The position numbers were made by a program, and so were the translations under genes. This document shows positions 23,003 to 30,957 of a DNA stretch of 64,000 nt, one piece after another (position 1 is the first letter of the stretch; each line of letters begins with the position of its first letter). The DNA is from a virus. The notes under the pieces are model-generated. The model was not told where the DNA came from and did no database searches. It saw only the letters and a list, made by a program, of their open reading frames with translations. Location of the stretch: positions 1 to 64,000 of the IMG/VR virus record IMGVR_UViG_3300023115_001125; one strand, 5' to 3'.

Positions 23003-25238
23003 TGGTTACGACTTCTTTGCTTTTGATATTTAACAAGAATTCTCCATCTTTAATATCAATATTTAAGTCGCCACCGTTTTTAAGTTCACCAAACAACAAT
23101 TTTTTAGATAGTGGTGTTTTAATCTGATCGTCAATAACACGTTGTAACGGTCTTGCACCCATCTTAGCATCGAACCCTTTGTCTACCAATAAGTCTATTG
23201 CTTCGTCTGTAATAGTTGTATTAACATTTTTCTCTTTTAACATATTTTTAAGATCAAGCAAGAACTTGCCAACAATCTTAAGCATAGTATTTTTATCTAG
23301 TTTACCAAACAACATAATTCCGTCAAGTCTGTTACGGAACTCTGGAGGGAAAAACTTCTTAAGTTCTTTGTCTTCATATTCTTTTTCAAGAGTATCACCA
23401 AACCCAATTGAATTTTGTTCTGCTTCTTGTGAACCTAAGTTAGTTGTTAAAATAAGAACAACATTTCTACAGTCTGCTTGTTTACCATTAGATCCTGTAA
23501 CAAATCCGTTGTCCATAATTTGTAATAGCAACGAACTTACATCAGGATGTGCCTTTTCAATCTCATCTAATAGTAATACAGCATTAGGATTTTCTTGTAA
23601 CTTAGTAATTAATAGTCCTGCGTTTTCTTCAAATCCCACATAACCTGGAGGTGAACCAATTAGTTTAGCAACTGAATGCTTTTCTTGATATTCTGACATA
23701 TCAAAACGTATAAGTTTAACACCCAAGTTGTCTGCTAGTTGTTTTGCAGTTTCTGTTTTACCTACACCAGTTGGTCCCATAAACACAAACGAACCAATAG
23801 GTTTATTTTCTGTCTTAAGTCCTGCTTGGGCAACATGAATTTTATCAACAATGCTTTCTAACGATGCATCTTGACCAAATACAACTGCTTTGAGGTTCTT
23901 TTCTAAGTTTGCAAGATTGCTTGTTTCTGTTTCAGCAATTTGCTCTTTAGGTAGGTCGACTGCTTTTGCAAGTTCAAATTGAATTTCTGCAACGTCAACA
24001 ATTTTTTCTTCTGCTTTTTTCAATTTAAATCTTGAACAAGCACAATCAAGTAAGTCAATTGCTTTATCTGGAAGTTTCTTATCACTTTGATATTTTACAC
24101 TTAATTTAATAGCAGAGTCAACTGCTTCTTCTGTAATAACAACACCGTGAAATTCTTCGTAGTATTTCTTAATACCTAGCAAAATACTCTTAGCAATTTC
24201 TTTACTTGGTTCGTCTACGGTTACTCTTGCAAATCTACGCATTAATGCACGATCTTTTTCAAAGTACTTGCGATATTCTTCCCAAGTAGTTGATGCTACA
24301 ACTTTAATATTTCCTTTTGTAAGAACAGGCTTTAACATATTAGCAAGATCGTTTGAACTTTGGCTTCCGCCAGCACCAGCACCACTAATCATATGTGCTT
24401 CATCGATAAACACAATAGTTTTGCCACGCTTCTTTAACCCAGCAATAACTAATTTAAAACGTTCTTCAAAGTCGCCTCGATATTTACTACCAGCCAACAT
24501 ACTACCAATGTCTAAATTATATACCGAATACTCTTTTAAGAATTCTGGTACAGCACCGTTTACAATATTCCATGCAAGTCCTTCTGCAATAGCAGTTTTA
24601 CCTACACCTGGATCACCTACAAGTAACACATTGTTTTTACTACGGCGACCTAGTGCAAGTGCAATACTTTCTAGTTCTTCGTGTCTGCCAATTACAGGAT
24701 CAATTTTACCTGTTTCGGCATCTTTGTTTAAGTTAGTTGTGTATGAACGCAATGCTCTTGCCGCCATACCTGCCATTTCCTCATCTTCAAATGACTGTTC
24801 AATTTCGTTATTCAAGTAATCTGCAAACTTCTCTTTTTCAATATCTGATTGTGCAATATAATAATGTGCCCAAGATTTCTTTTCACTAAACATACTTAAA
24901 AATACATCTTGTATTTCAATAGTACTTCTTCCGCTAAACAATACTTGTGTAAATGCTCTGTTAAGAACACGCTCTACTGCTTGTGTCTTTTTAGGCTTGT
25001 ATTTTTTATCAGCGGCTTCTCTAATAATATCTTCACATTTAGTTTTTAAATGATGTTCAACATTCTTTTTGAGATACTCAGGATCTGTTCCAAACCCGTT
25101 TACAATATTAACAAAACCGTCATCGCATAACATAGCAAACAACAAGTGCTCCAATGTTACATAGTCATGATTAAGTTTCTTAGCATCGTTAACTGCTTTG
25201 TCAAAAACTCCTTGTAAACTTTCGCTAGGTTCTACCAC
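22992..25238 (-). CDS. clpA: ClpA-like AAA+ unfoldase
   Basis: The 748-residue protein has the full ClpA plan. An N-terminal Clp repeat domain (residues 5-145) is followed by AAA-1 with Walker A GDPGVGKT (208-215) and Walker B TIVFIDEAH. AAA-2 has GPTGVGKT (488-495), LLLDEIEKAHPD and FRNRLD. SIGFGD before the second sensor region corresponds to the IGL/F loop with which ClpA binds ClpP. ClpA unfolds proteins for the ClpP protease. No ClpP or ClpS gene is present here, so it probably uses host ClpP. It overlaps the deformylase gene by one base. Confidence 0.92.
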   Translation of the reverse strand: MVEPSESLQGVFDKAVNDAKKLNHDYVTLEHLLFAMLCDDGFVNIVNGFGTDPEYLKKNVEHHLKTKCEDIIREAADKKYKPKKTQAVERVLNRAFTQVLFSGRSTIEIQDVFLSMFSEKKSWAHYYIAQSDIEKEKFADYLNNEIEQSFEDEEMAGMAARALRSYTTNLNKDAETGKIDPVIGRHEELESIALALGRRSKNNVLLVGDPGVGKTAIAEGLAWNIVNGAVPEFLKEYSVYNLDIGSMLAGSKYRGDFEERFKLVIAGLKKRGKTIVFIDEAHMISGAGAGGSQSSNDLANMLKPVLTKGNIKVVASTTWEEYRKYFEKDRALMRRFARVTVDEPSKEIAKSILLGIKKYYEEFHGVVITEEAVDSAIKLSVKYQSDKKLPDKAIDLLDCACSRFKLKKAEEKIVDVAEIQFELAKAVDLPKEQIAETETSNLANLEKNLKAVVFGQDASLESIVDKIHVAQAGLKTENKPIGSFVFMGPTGVGKTETAKQLADNLGVKLIRFDMSEYQEKHSVAKLIGSPPGYVGFEENAGLLITKLQENPNAVLLLDEIEKAHPDVSSLLLQIMDNGFVTGSNGKQADCRNVVLILTTNLGSQEAEQNSIGFGDTLEKEYEDKELKKFFPPEFRNRLDGIMLFGKLDKNTMLKIVGKFLLDLKNMLKEKNVNTTITDEAIDLLVDKGFDAKMGARPLQRVIDDQIKTPLSKKLLFGELKNGGDLNIDIKDGEFLLNIKSKEVVTNEV

Positions 25239-25759
25239 TATACATTACTCCTACTAAATTTCTTTATTAATTTTTGTTGTTTCTTCTTAGCCAAATCAAG
25301 TTTTAGTTTGCTTACTCTGTCAATATAATTAATTCCATATAGATGATCATATTCATGACCAAAGATTCTTGCATTCCAACCTGTTAATTCTATTGTACAC
25401 TCTTTTCCGCTAGAGTCAAGACACTCTGTTACCAAACCAAATGGTCGTTTTACTTTTAGATATAGTAAAGGAAAACTTAAACAGCCTTCTTCACCTTCAA
25501 TCATCTCTTCGGACACGGCTGTAATTTTAGGATTAATAATTGCAAAAGGTTTTTCATCTTCGTAACCTTTTAATCCTGTTGGTTTAATAATAAAGATTTG
25601 TCCGTTAAACTCGACCTGATTAGCCGCCAAACCTACACCCTGATGCTTTTCCATAATTTCAATCATATCTTTTTCAATTTGTTTAGCATCTTGTGTTTCG
25701 AAGTCAAAAGGATCAACCCTTTTCTCTAAGAAATCATTAGGATAAGTTATCAGTTTCAT
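25238..25759 (-). CDS. def: Peptide deformylase
   Basis: The 173-residue protein has all three deformylase motifs: GVGLAANQ (41-48), EGCLS (91-95) and HEYDH (135-139). C93, H135 and H139 are the metal ligands, and E136 is catalytic. It removes the formyl group from new proteins. Marine T4-like phages often carry one. Here it has near-full bacterial length, with the C-terminal helix (LKLDLAKKKQQKLIKKF). It lies between dnaJ and clpA with overlaps on both sides. Confidence 0.93.
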   Translation of the reverse strand: MKLITYPNDFLEKRVDPFDFETQDAKQIEKDMIEIMEKHQGVGLAANQVEFNGQIFIIKPTGLKGYEDEKPFAIINPKITAVSEEMIEGEEGCLSFPLLYLKVKRPFGLVTECLDSSGKECTIELTGWNARIFGHEYDHLYGINYIDRVSKLKLDLAKKKQQKLIKKFSRSNV

Positions 25760-26588
25760 TCTTAATCTTTCTCAATTGTTCAATAATGTCAGTATCTTGT
25801 ATCTTAGGAGTATCACCATAAATCTTAACAAATAGGTTACCAGTTTGCCCAGTACGTCTATCCGGAAGACCCTGTCCGTGCATACTAAAAGTTGTTCCAC
25901 TATTAGTTCCAGGAGGTATTTTTAAACTTACTTCTTTGCCTTGGATAGTACGTATGTGTATACTAGAACCAATCATAAGATCAAAAACATTTACTCTCTC
26001 GTCTACATATAAATTTATGCCATCTACGGTATAACGTGGGTGCCTTCTGACTCTTACAATTACAAATAAATCACCTCTAGGAGCATTAGGAATTTGGTCG
26101 CCGCCCATTCCGGAATATCGTATTTTATCTCCTGGTCTTACGCCTGACGGTAATGTAACATTTACACTTTGTTCTTTACCACTAGGTAGTCTATACGTAA
26201 TTAAAAAGTCTTTACCAAACACAATATCTTCAATATCAATATCTGCGGCCAATGTAATATCTTGGTTACGCATTTGTCTTTGTCCAAATGGTGAACGATG
26301 TCCAAAAAATGAACCAAAAATATCTTCCATATCACTAGCATTGAAATGAAAACTCGAACCACCATGCCCTCTTGCGTGTGCCTGTTGAGGATCAGCAGTT
26401 CCGTATTGATCATACATACGTTTCTTTTCAGGATTACTTAGTGTTTGGTATGCTTCGTTTAACTGTGTAAACAATTTATGATCACCACCCTTATCGGGGT
26501 GCTGAGTCGCCGCCTTTTTTCTAAAGGCAGTTTTAATTTCTTTTTCGGATGCGTTTCGTGAGACGCCTAATAATTCATAATAATCCAT
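25737..26588 (-). CDS. dnaJ: DnaJ/CbpA-type J-domain chaperone
   Basis: The 283-residue protein starts directly with the J domain (MDYYELLGVSRNASEKEIKT), with HPD at 30-32. It lacks the Cys-rich zinc domain, so it is a class B (CbpA-like) protein. Two C-terminal beta domains follow (LPSGVRPGDKIRYSGMGG, RVRRHPRYTVDG, IPPGTNSGTTFSMHGQGLP). It would recruit host DnaK. The start is fixed by the J domain, yet the promoter -10 box ends only 6 bases before the ATG, so its mRNA should be leaderless or nearly so. Confidence 0.92.
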   Translation of the reverse strand: MDYYELLGVSRNASEKEIKTAFRKKAATQHPDKGGDHKLFTQLNEAYQTLSNPEKKRMYDQYGTADPQQAHARGHGGSSFHFNASDMEDIFGSFFGHRSPFGQRQMRNQDITLAADIDIEDIVFGKDFLITYRLPSGKEQSVNVTLPSGVRPGDKIRYSGMGGDQIPNAPRGDLFVIVRVRRHPRYTVDGINLYVDERVNVFDLMIGSSIHIRTIQGKEVSLKIPPGTNSGTTFSMHGQGLPDRRTGQTGNLFVKIYGDTPKIQDTDIIEQLRKIKNETDNLS

Positions 26589-26594
26589 AGTACT

Positions 26595-26623
26595 ATTATA
26601 TACTTAGTTTAGGCGAAAGTCAA
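26595..26623 (-). promoter_or_regulatory. sigma70-type early promoter for dnaJ-def-clpA
   Basis: TTGACT (26623-26618), 17 bases, TATAAT (26600-26595) on the minus strand. The ATG of dnaJ begins 6 bases after the -10 box, where transcription normally starts. Confidence 0.8.
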
Positions 26624-26626
26624 CGG

Positions 26627-26950
26627 CTACTTGTCTGACTTTTTACTCGAACCTGTATAAAGACCGAACCAAGCCGCACCAGCACCAACTACAATACTAA
26701 CCAACCCTGATTGTTCCATAGTAGGATTTGGAAGTGCCATATACCAAACTACAACTTTGTATAATAAAATAATATATGTTGAAATAAAGAATCTTGGGAA
26801 AATTCTCCAACTATCAACGGCACGTGCCATATGAATCCATTTTGCGTATGGATTAACTCCTAAGTCTTTTGCTGAAGCATCAACTTCTAACTCAAGATTA
26901 ACTTTCTTTTTATGTTCTGTACTTTGAACTTTTACTTCTGTATCAGCCAT
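26627..26950 (-). CDS. Small membrane protein of the lysis region, possible holin
   Basis: The 107-residue protein has a polar N-terminal 45 residues, then two hydrophobic spans: FFISTYIILLYKVVVWYMAL at about 54-73 and VSIVVGAGAAWFGLYTG near the C-terminus. The charged tail is SSKKSDK. The size, two-span form and AWFGLYTG motif fit a phage holin, and it ends the lysis operon. No experimental family match is certain. Its ATG overlaps the stop of the next membrane protein by one base. Confidence 0.6.
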   Translation of the reverse strand: MADTEVKVQSTEHKKKVNLELEVDASAKDLGVNPYAKWIHMARAVDSWRIFPRFFISTYIILLYKVVVWYMALPNPTMEQSGLVSIVVGAGAAWFGLYTGSSKKSDK

Positions 26951-27231
26951 TATTTTTTACCCTCTAATTTTCTGATTCGAGATTCTAACTCGTCAATCTT
27001 CTTAGTAACATGGGGATATTTTGTACGCCAAGCATTAGGATCGTTTTGTAACCAAGTCCAGCCCCAACGATTAACTAGATATTCAAGAGTGGCATCAAAT
27101 TTACCTACCGCCCATATTGCCATTTTTGTGTCTTTAAACCAGAACAAAAATGCGGCACCAAATAAAGATCCTGCTAAGGCTGTGTAAATCCACAGTCTAT
27201 CGGATGCCATTCTTTCTATCATTTCCCACAT
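26950..27231 (-). CDS. Small membrane protein of the lysis region
   Basis: The 93-residue protein has one N-terminal span (LWIYTALAGSLFGAAFLFWF, about residues 13-32) followed by a cytoplasmic-type helical region that ends in a coiled coil (KKIDELESRIRKLEGKK). It lies directly before the possible holin and after the lipoprotein gene. It may be a holin partner or antiholin. An AATAAATA late box lies 28 bases upstream, and GAGGG precedes the ATG. Confidence 0.6.
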   Translation of the reverse strand: MWEMIERMASDRLWIYTALAGSLFGAAFLFWFKDTKMAIWAVGKFDATLEYLVNRWGWTWLQNDPNAWRTKYPHVTKKIDELESRIRKLEGKK

Positions 27232-27258
27232 ATAAATCCCTCGTTTTGTTTATATGTG

Positions 27259-27266
27259 TATTTATT
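27259..27266 (-). promoter_or_regulatory. Late promoter box (AATAAATA)
   Basis: Minus-strand box about 27 bases before the ATG at 27231. It overlaps the stop of the small lipoprotein gene. Confidence 0.5.
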
Positions 27267-27429
27267 AGAAATTACAGCGAATTTCGCCTTTGGGTATTAC
27301 TTTTTCTTGGATGGTTTCGCCCTTGCTAATGTTTATATCAGCGCCAGGGTGTGCGGTACAATTAGATCTAGCAGAACAACTACTGACTATCAGTGCCGTC
27401 AGTAGCAGTATCGCCTTCGTAATAGTCAC
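27265..27429 (-). CDS. Small lipoprotein, GTG start, overlapping the spanin gene
   Basis: I read a 54-residue protein from the GTG at 27429 to the TAA at 27265. It starts (M)TITKAILLLTALIVSSCSAR. A basic-hydrophobic signal sequence ends in a lipobox with Cys18, then a short mature part with two more Cys (SNCTAHPG and IRCNF). The first 50 bases overlap the 3' end of the Rz1-like gene in another frame. It could be a second outer-membrane spanin-type lipoprotein or a superinfection-exclusion lipoprotein. The GTG start has only a weak ribosome site. Confidence 0.55.
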   Translation of the reverse strand: MTITKAILLLTALIVSSCSARSNCTAHPGADINISKGETIQEKVIPKGEIRCNF

Positions 27430-27772
27430 GATATTTCTCTATAATCAATTGTTGCTGTATCATGTACGCACGAATTTGTGCAAAGTTTTTAGCAAGTGTT
27501 TCGTAGTCGTCATCGCTTAAACCAAACAGCACAGGATCTTTACCTTGCTCTTTCATTTTAGCAAACACTTCTTCTGCATTGTTGCTGTGTATGATAATGA
27601 ACTTTAGTTCTTCCATTTTTGGAGTCGCAGGATTCTCTAGATTCAGAGGTGCTCTTTTAACCTCAGTCTTGAAAATATCTAACTTGGATACCGTACTACA
27701 ACTAGTAAGGAACGTAGTTAGGATTAGCAAGGCTAGGACATTCTGAATTGATTTCAGACTTCTTAGTTGCAT
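27380..27772 (-). CDS. Rz1-like outer-membrane spanin lipoprotein
   Basis: The 130-residue protein has a lipoprotein signal: NVLALLILTTFLTSC with Cys25 as the lipidated residue. Its start overlaps the end of the Rz-like gene by 71 bases, the classical spanin arrangement. The mature part has a Pro-containing stretch (KRAPLNLENPATPKMEEL) and a helical C-terminus. Spanins fuse inner and outer membranes during lysis. It is longer than typical Rz1, and its start may be further downstream. Confidence 0.65.
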   Translation of the reverse strand: MQLRSLKSIQNVLALLILTTFLTSCSTVSKLDIFKTEVKRAPLNLENPATPKMEELKFIIIHSNNAEEVFAKMKEQGKDPVLFGLSDDDYETLAKNFAQIRAYMIQQQLIIEKYRDYYEGDTATDGTDSQ

Positions 27773-28187
27773 TTCGCTCTTTCTCCGTTAATGGACTGCC
27801 CATGGCAATCTCTACACATCTCATTGCTTTCTTAGATGCATTGTTTATAATACGTTCTACTGCACGATCTTTATCAATGGCAAGTTTGCCGATATCTCTA
27901 ACTTCACCTTTGCCATTAATTTTGTTAAAACGTTCATCAAGCGATTTAAATTCTGCTTGTAGAACTCTATTTTTCTCTTCAAGTTCTTTATTTGCGGCTA
28001 GTATAGCAGTAAAATCTTTTTGCTGTTGTTCTATAACTGCTTTTTGGTCTGCTACACTTTCTTGTAATTTAGCATTGTTGGCTTCACTAATAGCAAGATC
28101 ACTTTTAAGTGTTTTTACATACATAAAACCACCGCCGGCACCTGCCAACATAAACAATACTAACGCAATTTTAATTGAACTAAACAT
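27702..28187 (-). CDS. Rz-like inner-membrane spanin
   Basis: The start at 28187 (MFSSIKIALVLFMLAGAGGG) is chosen because GAGGAAG lies at the right distance. The protein is 161 residues: an N-terminal membrane anchor, then a long coiled coil (about residues 27-85, with LEEKNRVLQAEFKSLDERF), then a basic region and a C-terminal Cys-containing tail. This is the form of an i-spanin. It follows the endolysin and overlaps an Rz1-like lipoprotein gene. Confidence 0.7.
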   Translation of the reverse strand: MFSSIKIALVLFMLAGAGGGFMYVKTLKSDLAISEANNAKLQESVADQKAVIEQQQKDFTAILAANKELEEKNRVLQAEFKSLDERFNKINGKGEVRDIGKLAIDKDRAVERIINNASKKAMRCVEIAMGSPLTEKERNATKKSEINSECPSLANPNYVPY

Positions 28188-28314
28188 TTTCTTCCTCTGT
28201 ATAACGCGGTTGTTCGCAAACAACTATGTCGATAGGCTTATTGTCACCATCTGTGAAAGTTTCAATTAGCCTACCTTCGTGTTCTCTACCGCAGTTTAAA
28301 CAGGTTTGACTCAT
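28180..28314 (-). CDS. Small Cys-containing protein of the lysis operon
   Basis: I read this 44-residue gene from the ATG at 28314, overlapping the endolysin stop (ATGA), to the TAG at 28180. The protein starts MSQTCLNCGREHEGRLIETF and has one CxxC plus one more Cys (VVCEQPRY), a possible zinc knuckle. No function is known. It also carries the ribosome site for the spanin gene, so it may couple endolysin and spanin translation. Confidence 0.6.
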   Translation of the reverse strand: MSQTCLNCGREHEGRLIETFTDGDNKPIDIVVCEQPRYTEEENV

Positions 28315-28823
28315 ACCATTTTAAGTGCGAGTTCAGTAGTTTCTGTTACTCTGCGAGTCCATCCTCTACCGAAAGTTTCAAAAGTACTTAATTGTTCATA
28401 GTATGATTGACGTGCTTCTTGGAAATTTTTAATAGCAGTCTCAACACCTTCTGAATCAACATAAGTTGCTAATGCTTTTAATGTATTTGGACCAATACCG
28501 CCGTCAGCAACAGTACCAATCATACGTTGTAAGTACTTTGCAGAACGACCAGTGCCTGCATTGACACCAAAGTCAAATACACATAAGTCAAGACCTGCTG
28601 GAATGTCATCGCACTTCATACGGTCCCAATAATTTTTTCTGTAAATGGGAGCAACATCTTCAACTAAAAGATCTTTCATGTCTTTAGTTCCGCCCCATTC
28701 TTCGTAAACCCTTTTTGTAACACCTAAGTTAGTTTCCCCACCTGGATCTTTCGGATGGTTTACATATCCGCCTTCGTGATGAAGGATGGTTTCTAAACAC
28801 TTATCGTAGTTTTCACTTGCCAT
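28311..28823 (-). CDS. Endolysin, GH108 N-acetylmuramidase
   Basis: The 170-residue protein begins with the glycoside hydrolase 108 signature ILHHEGGYVNHPKDPGGETN, with catalytic Glu17. LDLCVFDFGVNAGTGRSAKY and IGPNTLKAL of the C-terminal peptidoglycan-binding part follow. No signal peptide is present, so it needs a holin. It would cleave the muramic acid-glucosamine bond in host peptidoglycan. It leads the lysis genes that continue to 26.6 kb. Confidence 0.9.
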   Translation of the reverse strand: MASENYDKCLETILHHEGGYVNHPKDPGGETNLGVTKRVYEEWGGTKDMKDLLVEDVAPIYRKNYWDRMKCDDIPAGLDLCVFDFGVNAGTGRSAKYLQRMIGTVADGGIGPNTLKALATYVDSEGVETAIKNFQEARQSYYEQLSTFETFGRGWTRRVTETTELALKMV

Positions 28824-28835
28824 ATTTTAATAATC

Positions 28836-29552
28836 CTATCTTTTTGTTAACACTAATGAATAATCATTGTGTTCGATTAGAAACTTATCACCGTATTTTT
28901 CGATATCAAAGTCTCCAATATATTTAGTTAGGAAAACTATTTCAGGAAAAGAATTGATATTGTATGACTCGGTAACTGTTTTATTAACATCTGATGATTT
29001 ACCAAAATCTACAATATTAAATTTTAATGTATCAGCATATTGCTTCTTCATTATAAGGATAGTTTCGTTGATAATATCAATGCTATCAACATAACTTTTG
29101 CTAAAGAAGTTTTTAACATTATCCATATTACTTTCGTTAACTTTAACTTCATAAGCATCTTTGTCTAACGGAATAGTTTCACCTAATTGCTCTTCTGATG
29201 AAGGCAAACTTTTAAAACTCTTATAATATCTAAACTTCATATCTTCAATGCCTGATACTTTTTTCACACCGTCAATAATTTCTAAAATTTGTGCAGGAAC
29301 ATCTTTCATTCTTTCTAGTTCAACAAACACTTTATAAGTACCATCGCTTTGTTCACCTGATGTAACATCAGCATCTAGTACAAATGGATATCCTTTTTCA
29401 ATAAAGTTCATTAAATCTCTGCCTGAAGTTTCAGTCATAGTGGAAAAACTTAGGACAACAATATCTTTATCTTCTCCCATCTTAGATTTAAATGAATCAA
29501 TTTCGTAAATTCTGTAAACTAGATCTTTAAGATCGTCTGCTCTTAGTCCCAT
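28836..29552 (-). CDS. Conserved hypothetical phage protein
   Basis: The 238-residue protein (MGLRADDLKDLVYRIYEIDS) has alpha/beta composition with repeats of similar half-size patterns: VLSFSTMTET and later FNIVDFGKSS, each followed by an FIEKGYPF or SINSFPEIVF-type segment. I recall relatives in marine T4-like phages without function. It starts one base into the stop of the next gene and is transcribed from the late box at 30098. A virion role is likely but not shown. Confidence 0.6.
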   Translation of the reverse strand: MGLRADDLKDLVYRIYEIDSFKSKMGEDKDIVVLSFSTMTETSGRDLMNFIEKGYPFVLDADVTSGEQSDGTYKVFVELERMKDVPAQILEIIDGVKKVSGIEDMKFRYYKSFKSLPSSEEQLGETIPLDKDAYEVKVNESNMDNVKNFFSKSYVDSIDIINETILIMKKQYADTLKFNIVDFGKSSDVNKTVTESYNINSFPEIVFLTKYIGDFDIEKYGDKFLIEHNDYSLVLTKR

Positions 29553-30070
29553 TATAAGCCACCTTCTGCCGCAACGTCTGCTTCTTGTGGAGCCGCCGCA
29601 TCGCCACCTGGATTAGTTTCAGCAACTGCTGGTTCTTTTAAGTAATCTAGTTGTTCTGCGTAACCACTGTAGATGTTAAGAATTAATTCTTTAGGCATTT
29701 TAATTTTAACAACCCAAATAGGATGTCTATCTAGTTTTCCTTTTTTAGTACCAGGACGAACATCGTCTGGTTCTTTAATTTTTCTTGGTTTAATAATCTG
29801 TGTTTTTTCGTATGATACTTGACAATCATAATCTAGTAAACGTTTACCACCTTGTGGATCAGGCATTCTATCTCTAGGCCACATAAACGAGCAACTAACC
29901 CAATGTCTTTCAATATCAGGACCTGAAACTAATTCACCGTCCTCCCAATTATCATATACATATAGGTCTAGTTCATCTAAAACTCTTTCAAAGTCTTTTA
30001 AAACTGAAAGAGCAGAATCACTATCGTAAATGTTTTCAATATTTTTAACTAGATCTAAAACGTCATACAT
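29552..30070 (-). CDS. Conserved hypothetical phage protein
   Basis: The 172-residue protein includes DNWEDGELVSGPDIERHWVS and CSFMWPRDRMPDPQGGKRLL, then RPGTKKGKLDRHPIWVVKIK. This pattern is familiar from marine T4-like phages, but the function is unknown. The C-terminal 30 residues are Ala/Glu-rich and disordered. It is the first gene of a late operon with a GATAAATA box 28 bases upstream and AGGTG before the ATG. Confidence 0.65.
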   Translation of the reverse strand: MYDVLDLVKNIENIYDSDSALSVLKDFERVLDELDLYVYDNWEDGELVSGPDIERHWVSCSFMWPRDRMPDPQGGKRLLDYDCQVSYEKTQIIKPRKIKEPDDVRPGTKKGKLDRHPIWVVKIKMPKELILNIYSGYAEQLDYLKEPAVAETNPGGDAAAPQEADVAAEGGL

Positions 30071-30097
30071 ATTATTATCACCTATGCTTTATATACT

Positions 30098-30105
30098 TAT
30101 TTATC
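30098..30105 (-). promoter_or_regulatory. Late promoter box GATAAATA
   Basis: Minus-strand box 28 bases before the ATG at 30070. It probably drives the two conserved genes and the endolysin/spanin genes. Confidence 0.65.
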
Positions 30106-30157
30106 CGGTTTGCGTTTATAAGTATGCAGTTTTGTCTCTGCAAAATCGACTAAATAT

Positions 30158-30175
30158 TTTTAGTAAGCACTAAAA
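30158..30175. promoter_or_regulatory. Perfect 7-bp inverted repeat in the divergent region before phoH
   Basis: TTTTAGT (30158-30164), 4-base loop AAGC, ACTAAAA (30169-30175). It lies in the 170-base region between the minus-strand late promoter and the plus-strand phoH gene. It could be an operator or a hairpin in the phoH leader. No convincing sigma70 or late box for phoH is visible, though ACTAAATA occurs at 30149-30156. Confidence 0.4.
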
Positions 30176-30240
30176 CAAGTGTGTTTACGGACATACTAAG
30201 TGCCTACTATGACTACTTATAACTCATGAAGGAGGACTTA

Positions 30241-30957
30241 ATGGGTGCAAAAAGAGCCAAACGGCAAAACTACTCTAATAACGGTTCAAATGTTATTAGT
30301 TTTAATCAATCTAAAAAACAAGTTAACATACTTCCAAGAAATAAATCACAAGAAACATATATGCTAAAACTGTTGGATAACAAGAAGGACATAGTCTTCG
30401 GTGTAGGTCCAGCGGGAACCGGTAAAACGCTTCTAGCAGTACAGGTGGCTATTAAAGCATTTAAAGAAGGAGTTGTTGACAAGATTGTAATCACGAGGCC
30501 AGCAGTTTCTGTTGATGAAGATTTAGGGTTTTTACCAGGATCAATGGAAGAAAAAATGGCACCGTGGACCCGACCGATCTTTGATGTATTAAAGGAGTAC
30601 TATAATAAGAAAGAAATAGAAAATATGATTTACGATGGTGTTGTAGAAATTGCACCACTAAGTTATATGCGTGGTCGGACGTTTAAAAAAGCATTTATTG
30701 TTGCAGATGAGATGCAAAATGCCACACCTAACCAAATGAAAATGCTACTTACAAGAATAGGAGAAGGTAGCCAAATGGCAGTAACGGGTGATTTAGCACA
30801 GGCAGATAGAATTAAGAGTAACGGACTTCTTGATTTTATTAAATCATTAGAGCATCACCATGCAACTAAGCACATTGACATAGTCAGATTTCATCAAAAT
30901 GATATTGAGAGACATGAAGCAGTTAAGGAGGTGCTTGAAGTCTACGGAGACGAGTAA
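30241..30957 (+). CDS. phoH: PhoH-like P-loop ATPase
   Basis: The start at 30241 (MGAKRAKRQN) is chosen because AAGGAGG lies 6 bases upstream, giving 238 residues. FGVGPAGTGKTLLAVQVA is Walker A, and FIVADEMQNATPNQMKMLL is Walker B plus the PhoH signature. VTGDLAQAD supplies the sensor motif. PhoH proteins are ATPases, often phosphate-starvation induced, with possible RNA-related roles; the phage function is unknown. It is one of only three plus-strand genes in the window, and its stop directly abuts the stop of the next minus-strand gene. Confidence 0.9.
   Translation: MGAKRAKRQNYSNNGSNVISFNQSKKQVNILPRNKSQETYMLKLLDNKKDIVFGVGPAGTGKTLLAVQVAIKAFKEGVVDKIVITRPAVSVDEDLGFLPGSMEEKMAPWTRPIFDVLKEYYNKKEIENMIYDGVVEIAPLSYMRGRTFKKAFIVADEMQNATPNQMKMLLTRIGEGSQMAVTGDLAQADRIKSNGLLDFIKSLEHHHATKHIDIVRFHQNDIERHEAVKEVLEVYGDE

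Noticed and set aside
24268-24819. Plus-strand open frame of 183 codons
   Set aside because: It is antisense to the first AAA+ domain of ClpA and has no motif or ribosome site.
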